A stretch of 6,525 bases of DNA, from the NCBI GenBank assembly GCA_945637225.1, contig CALZDE010000117.1, positions 1-6,525 on the forward strand. Reading direction: 5' to 3'. A program made the position numbers and the translations under genes. Shown here one piece after another: positions 6,107-6,525 of the stretch. A model generated the notes under the pieces. That model saw only the letters and a list, made by a program, of their open reading frames with translations. It was not told the DNA's origin and made no database searches. The first letter of the stretch is position 1. Every line of letters begins with the position of its first letter. This DNA comes from an uncultured Selenomonadaceae bacterium (GTDB taxonomy: Bacteria > Bacillota > Negativicutes > Selenomonadales > Selenomonadaceae).

Positions 6107-6464
6107 CGGTAGCCTTAATCTTTAAACCATCCATGATTATGTAAAGAAGCATTTGCTCTATGCTCACACCTTCTTCCTTTGCAGTCAAAGACAGTCTTCT
6201 TTTCAGACTTTTAGGAAGTGTTAATTTAAACGCTTCATTATTATCTTCAACAGCTGGTTCCGGTATATAAAACCCTTCTTCTAAAGATGTTTCAAGCCAA
6301 TTTCTTTTTGCATCCTCCAGCATACCGATAATTTCTTCTTTACTTTCAGCCTGAGTTATACAACCTTCCAATTCTGGAATATATGCTATAAAACCACCTG
6401 ATGGATCATGTTCTATAATCATACTATAAGGCAAATTCATATAATAATTTAAGTCCTTAAGCAT
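6102..6464 (-). CDS. hicB: HicB-family antitoxin of a type II toxin-antitoxin system
   Basis: The 120-residue product follows the HicB plan. Residues 1-70 form the degenerate RNase-H-like fold that covers the HicA toxin, with NYYMNLPYSM (6-15), GGFIAYIPELEGC (23-35), the helix around EEIIGMLEDAKRNWLE (43-58) and EEGFYIPEP (62-70). Residues 78-113 form a ribbon-helix-helix-like DNA-binding part (FKLTLPKSLKRRL, then KEEGVSIEQML), which normally represses its own operon. The ATG at 6464 gives the usual HicB N terminus; only a weak GGTG-type ribosome site precedes it, consistent with coupling to an upstream gene. HicA, the small mRNA-cleaving toxin usually directly upstream, is not complete in the remaining 61 bases and would have to start beyond the edge. 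The gene appears intact, but its stop codon overlaps the inverted end of the hairpin-rich segment. Solitary HicB-like proteins also exist. Confidence 0.85.
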   Translation of the reverse strand: MLKDLNYYMNLPYSMIIEHDPSGGFIAYIPELEGCITQAESKEEIIGMLEDAKRNWLETSLEEGFYIPEPAVEDNNEAFKLTLPKSLKRRLSLTAKEEGVSIEQMLLYIIMDGLKIKATV

Positions 6465-6525
6465 ATTGTCACACCGTTACTGAAAACTTATAAAAAGATA
6501 TAAACTTTTCTGTTTCATTCCTACT

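Noticed and set aside
6488..6503. TTATA/TATAA inverted repeat upstream of hicB as an operator
   Set aside because: HicB proteins do bind operators, but a 5-bp A/T-only repeat in AT-rich DNA is expected by chance.
6469..6525. Possible C-terminal end of an upstream minus-strand gene
   Set aside because: Only 18 codons are visible with no recognisable HicA signature, and a second frame is also open from the edge, so a CDS cannot be supported.

Overview
The window looks like the chromosome of an anaerobic, diderm Firmicute, most likely a Negativicute of the Selenomonas/Anaerovibrio/Mitsuokella type. This is an inference from three things: strong Firmicute-style Shine-Dalgarno sites and an extended -10 promoter; envelope proteins suited to a cell with two membranes (an OmpA/MotB-like protein and an ElyC-like YdcF-family protein); and a SPINDLY/GT41 glycosyltransferase of a kind common in that group. 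No rRNA, tRNA or CRISPR array is visible.

Layout. Positions 10-2520 hold a two-gene minus-strand unit: an ElyC/SanA-like DUF218 membrane protein, then, 36 bp later, a 572-residue GT41 protein O-GlcNAc-type transferase. An AT-rich divergent intergenic region (2521-2677) separates it from a plus-strand single-domain cupin (2678-3028) with both cupin motifs intact. A 130-bp spacer then carries a clear extended -10 promoter and a 12-bp direct repeat that includes the ribosome binding site of a plus-strand phospho-sugar mutase (phosphoglucomutase/phosphomannomutase, 3159-4841). A strong hairpin terminator (4881-4909), usable on both strands, closes that gene and the convergent minus-strand unit on its right.

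The right-hand part (4922-6464, all minus strand) is accessory in character. In order of transcription it holds a HicB-family antitoxin (6102-6464); a roughly 140-bp gene-free segment with three hairpins between short inverted ends, resembling a decayed IS200/IS605-type end or palindrome-rich miniature element; a small secreted-peptide precursor with a textbook double-glycine leader (5602-5910); and a MotB/OmpA-like single-pass membrane protein (4922-5572).

How the genes relate. The GT41 enzyme probably uses a UDP-sugar, and the mutase makes the sugar 1-phosphates from which nucleotide sugars are built, but they lie in separate transcription units. The pair most worth attention is the double-glycine peptide with the MotB/OmpA-like protein: they are 29 bp apart and end at one terminator, which suggests a peptide-export or peptide-activity module whose ABC transporter/peptidase and MotA-like partner lie outside the window. 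Two starts were moved inward from the longest open frame on the basis of ribosome binding sites: the ElyC-like gene (to 2520) and the peptide precursor (to 5910).
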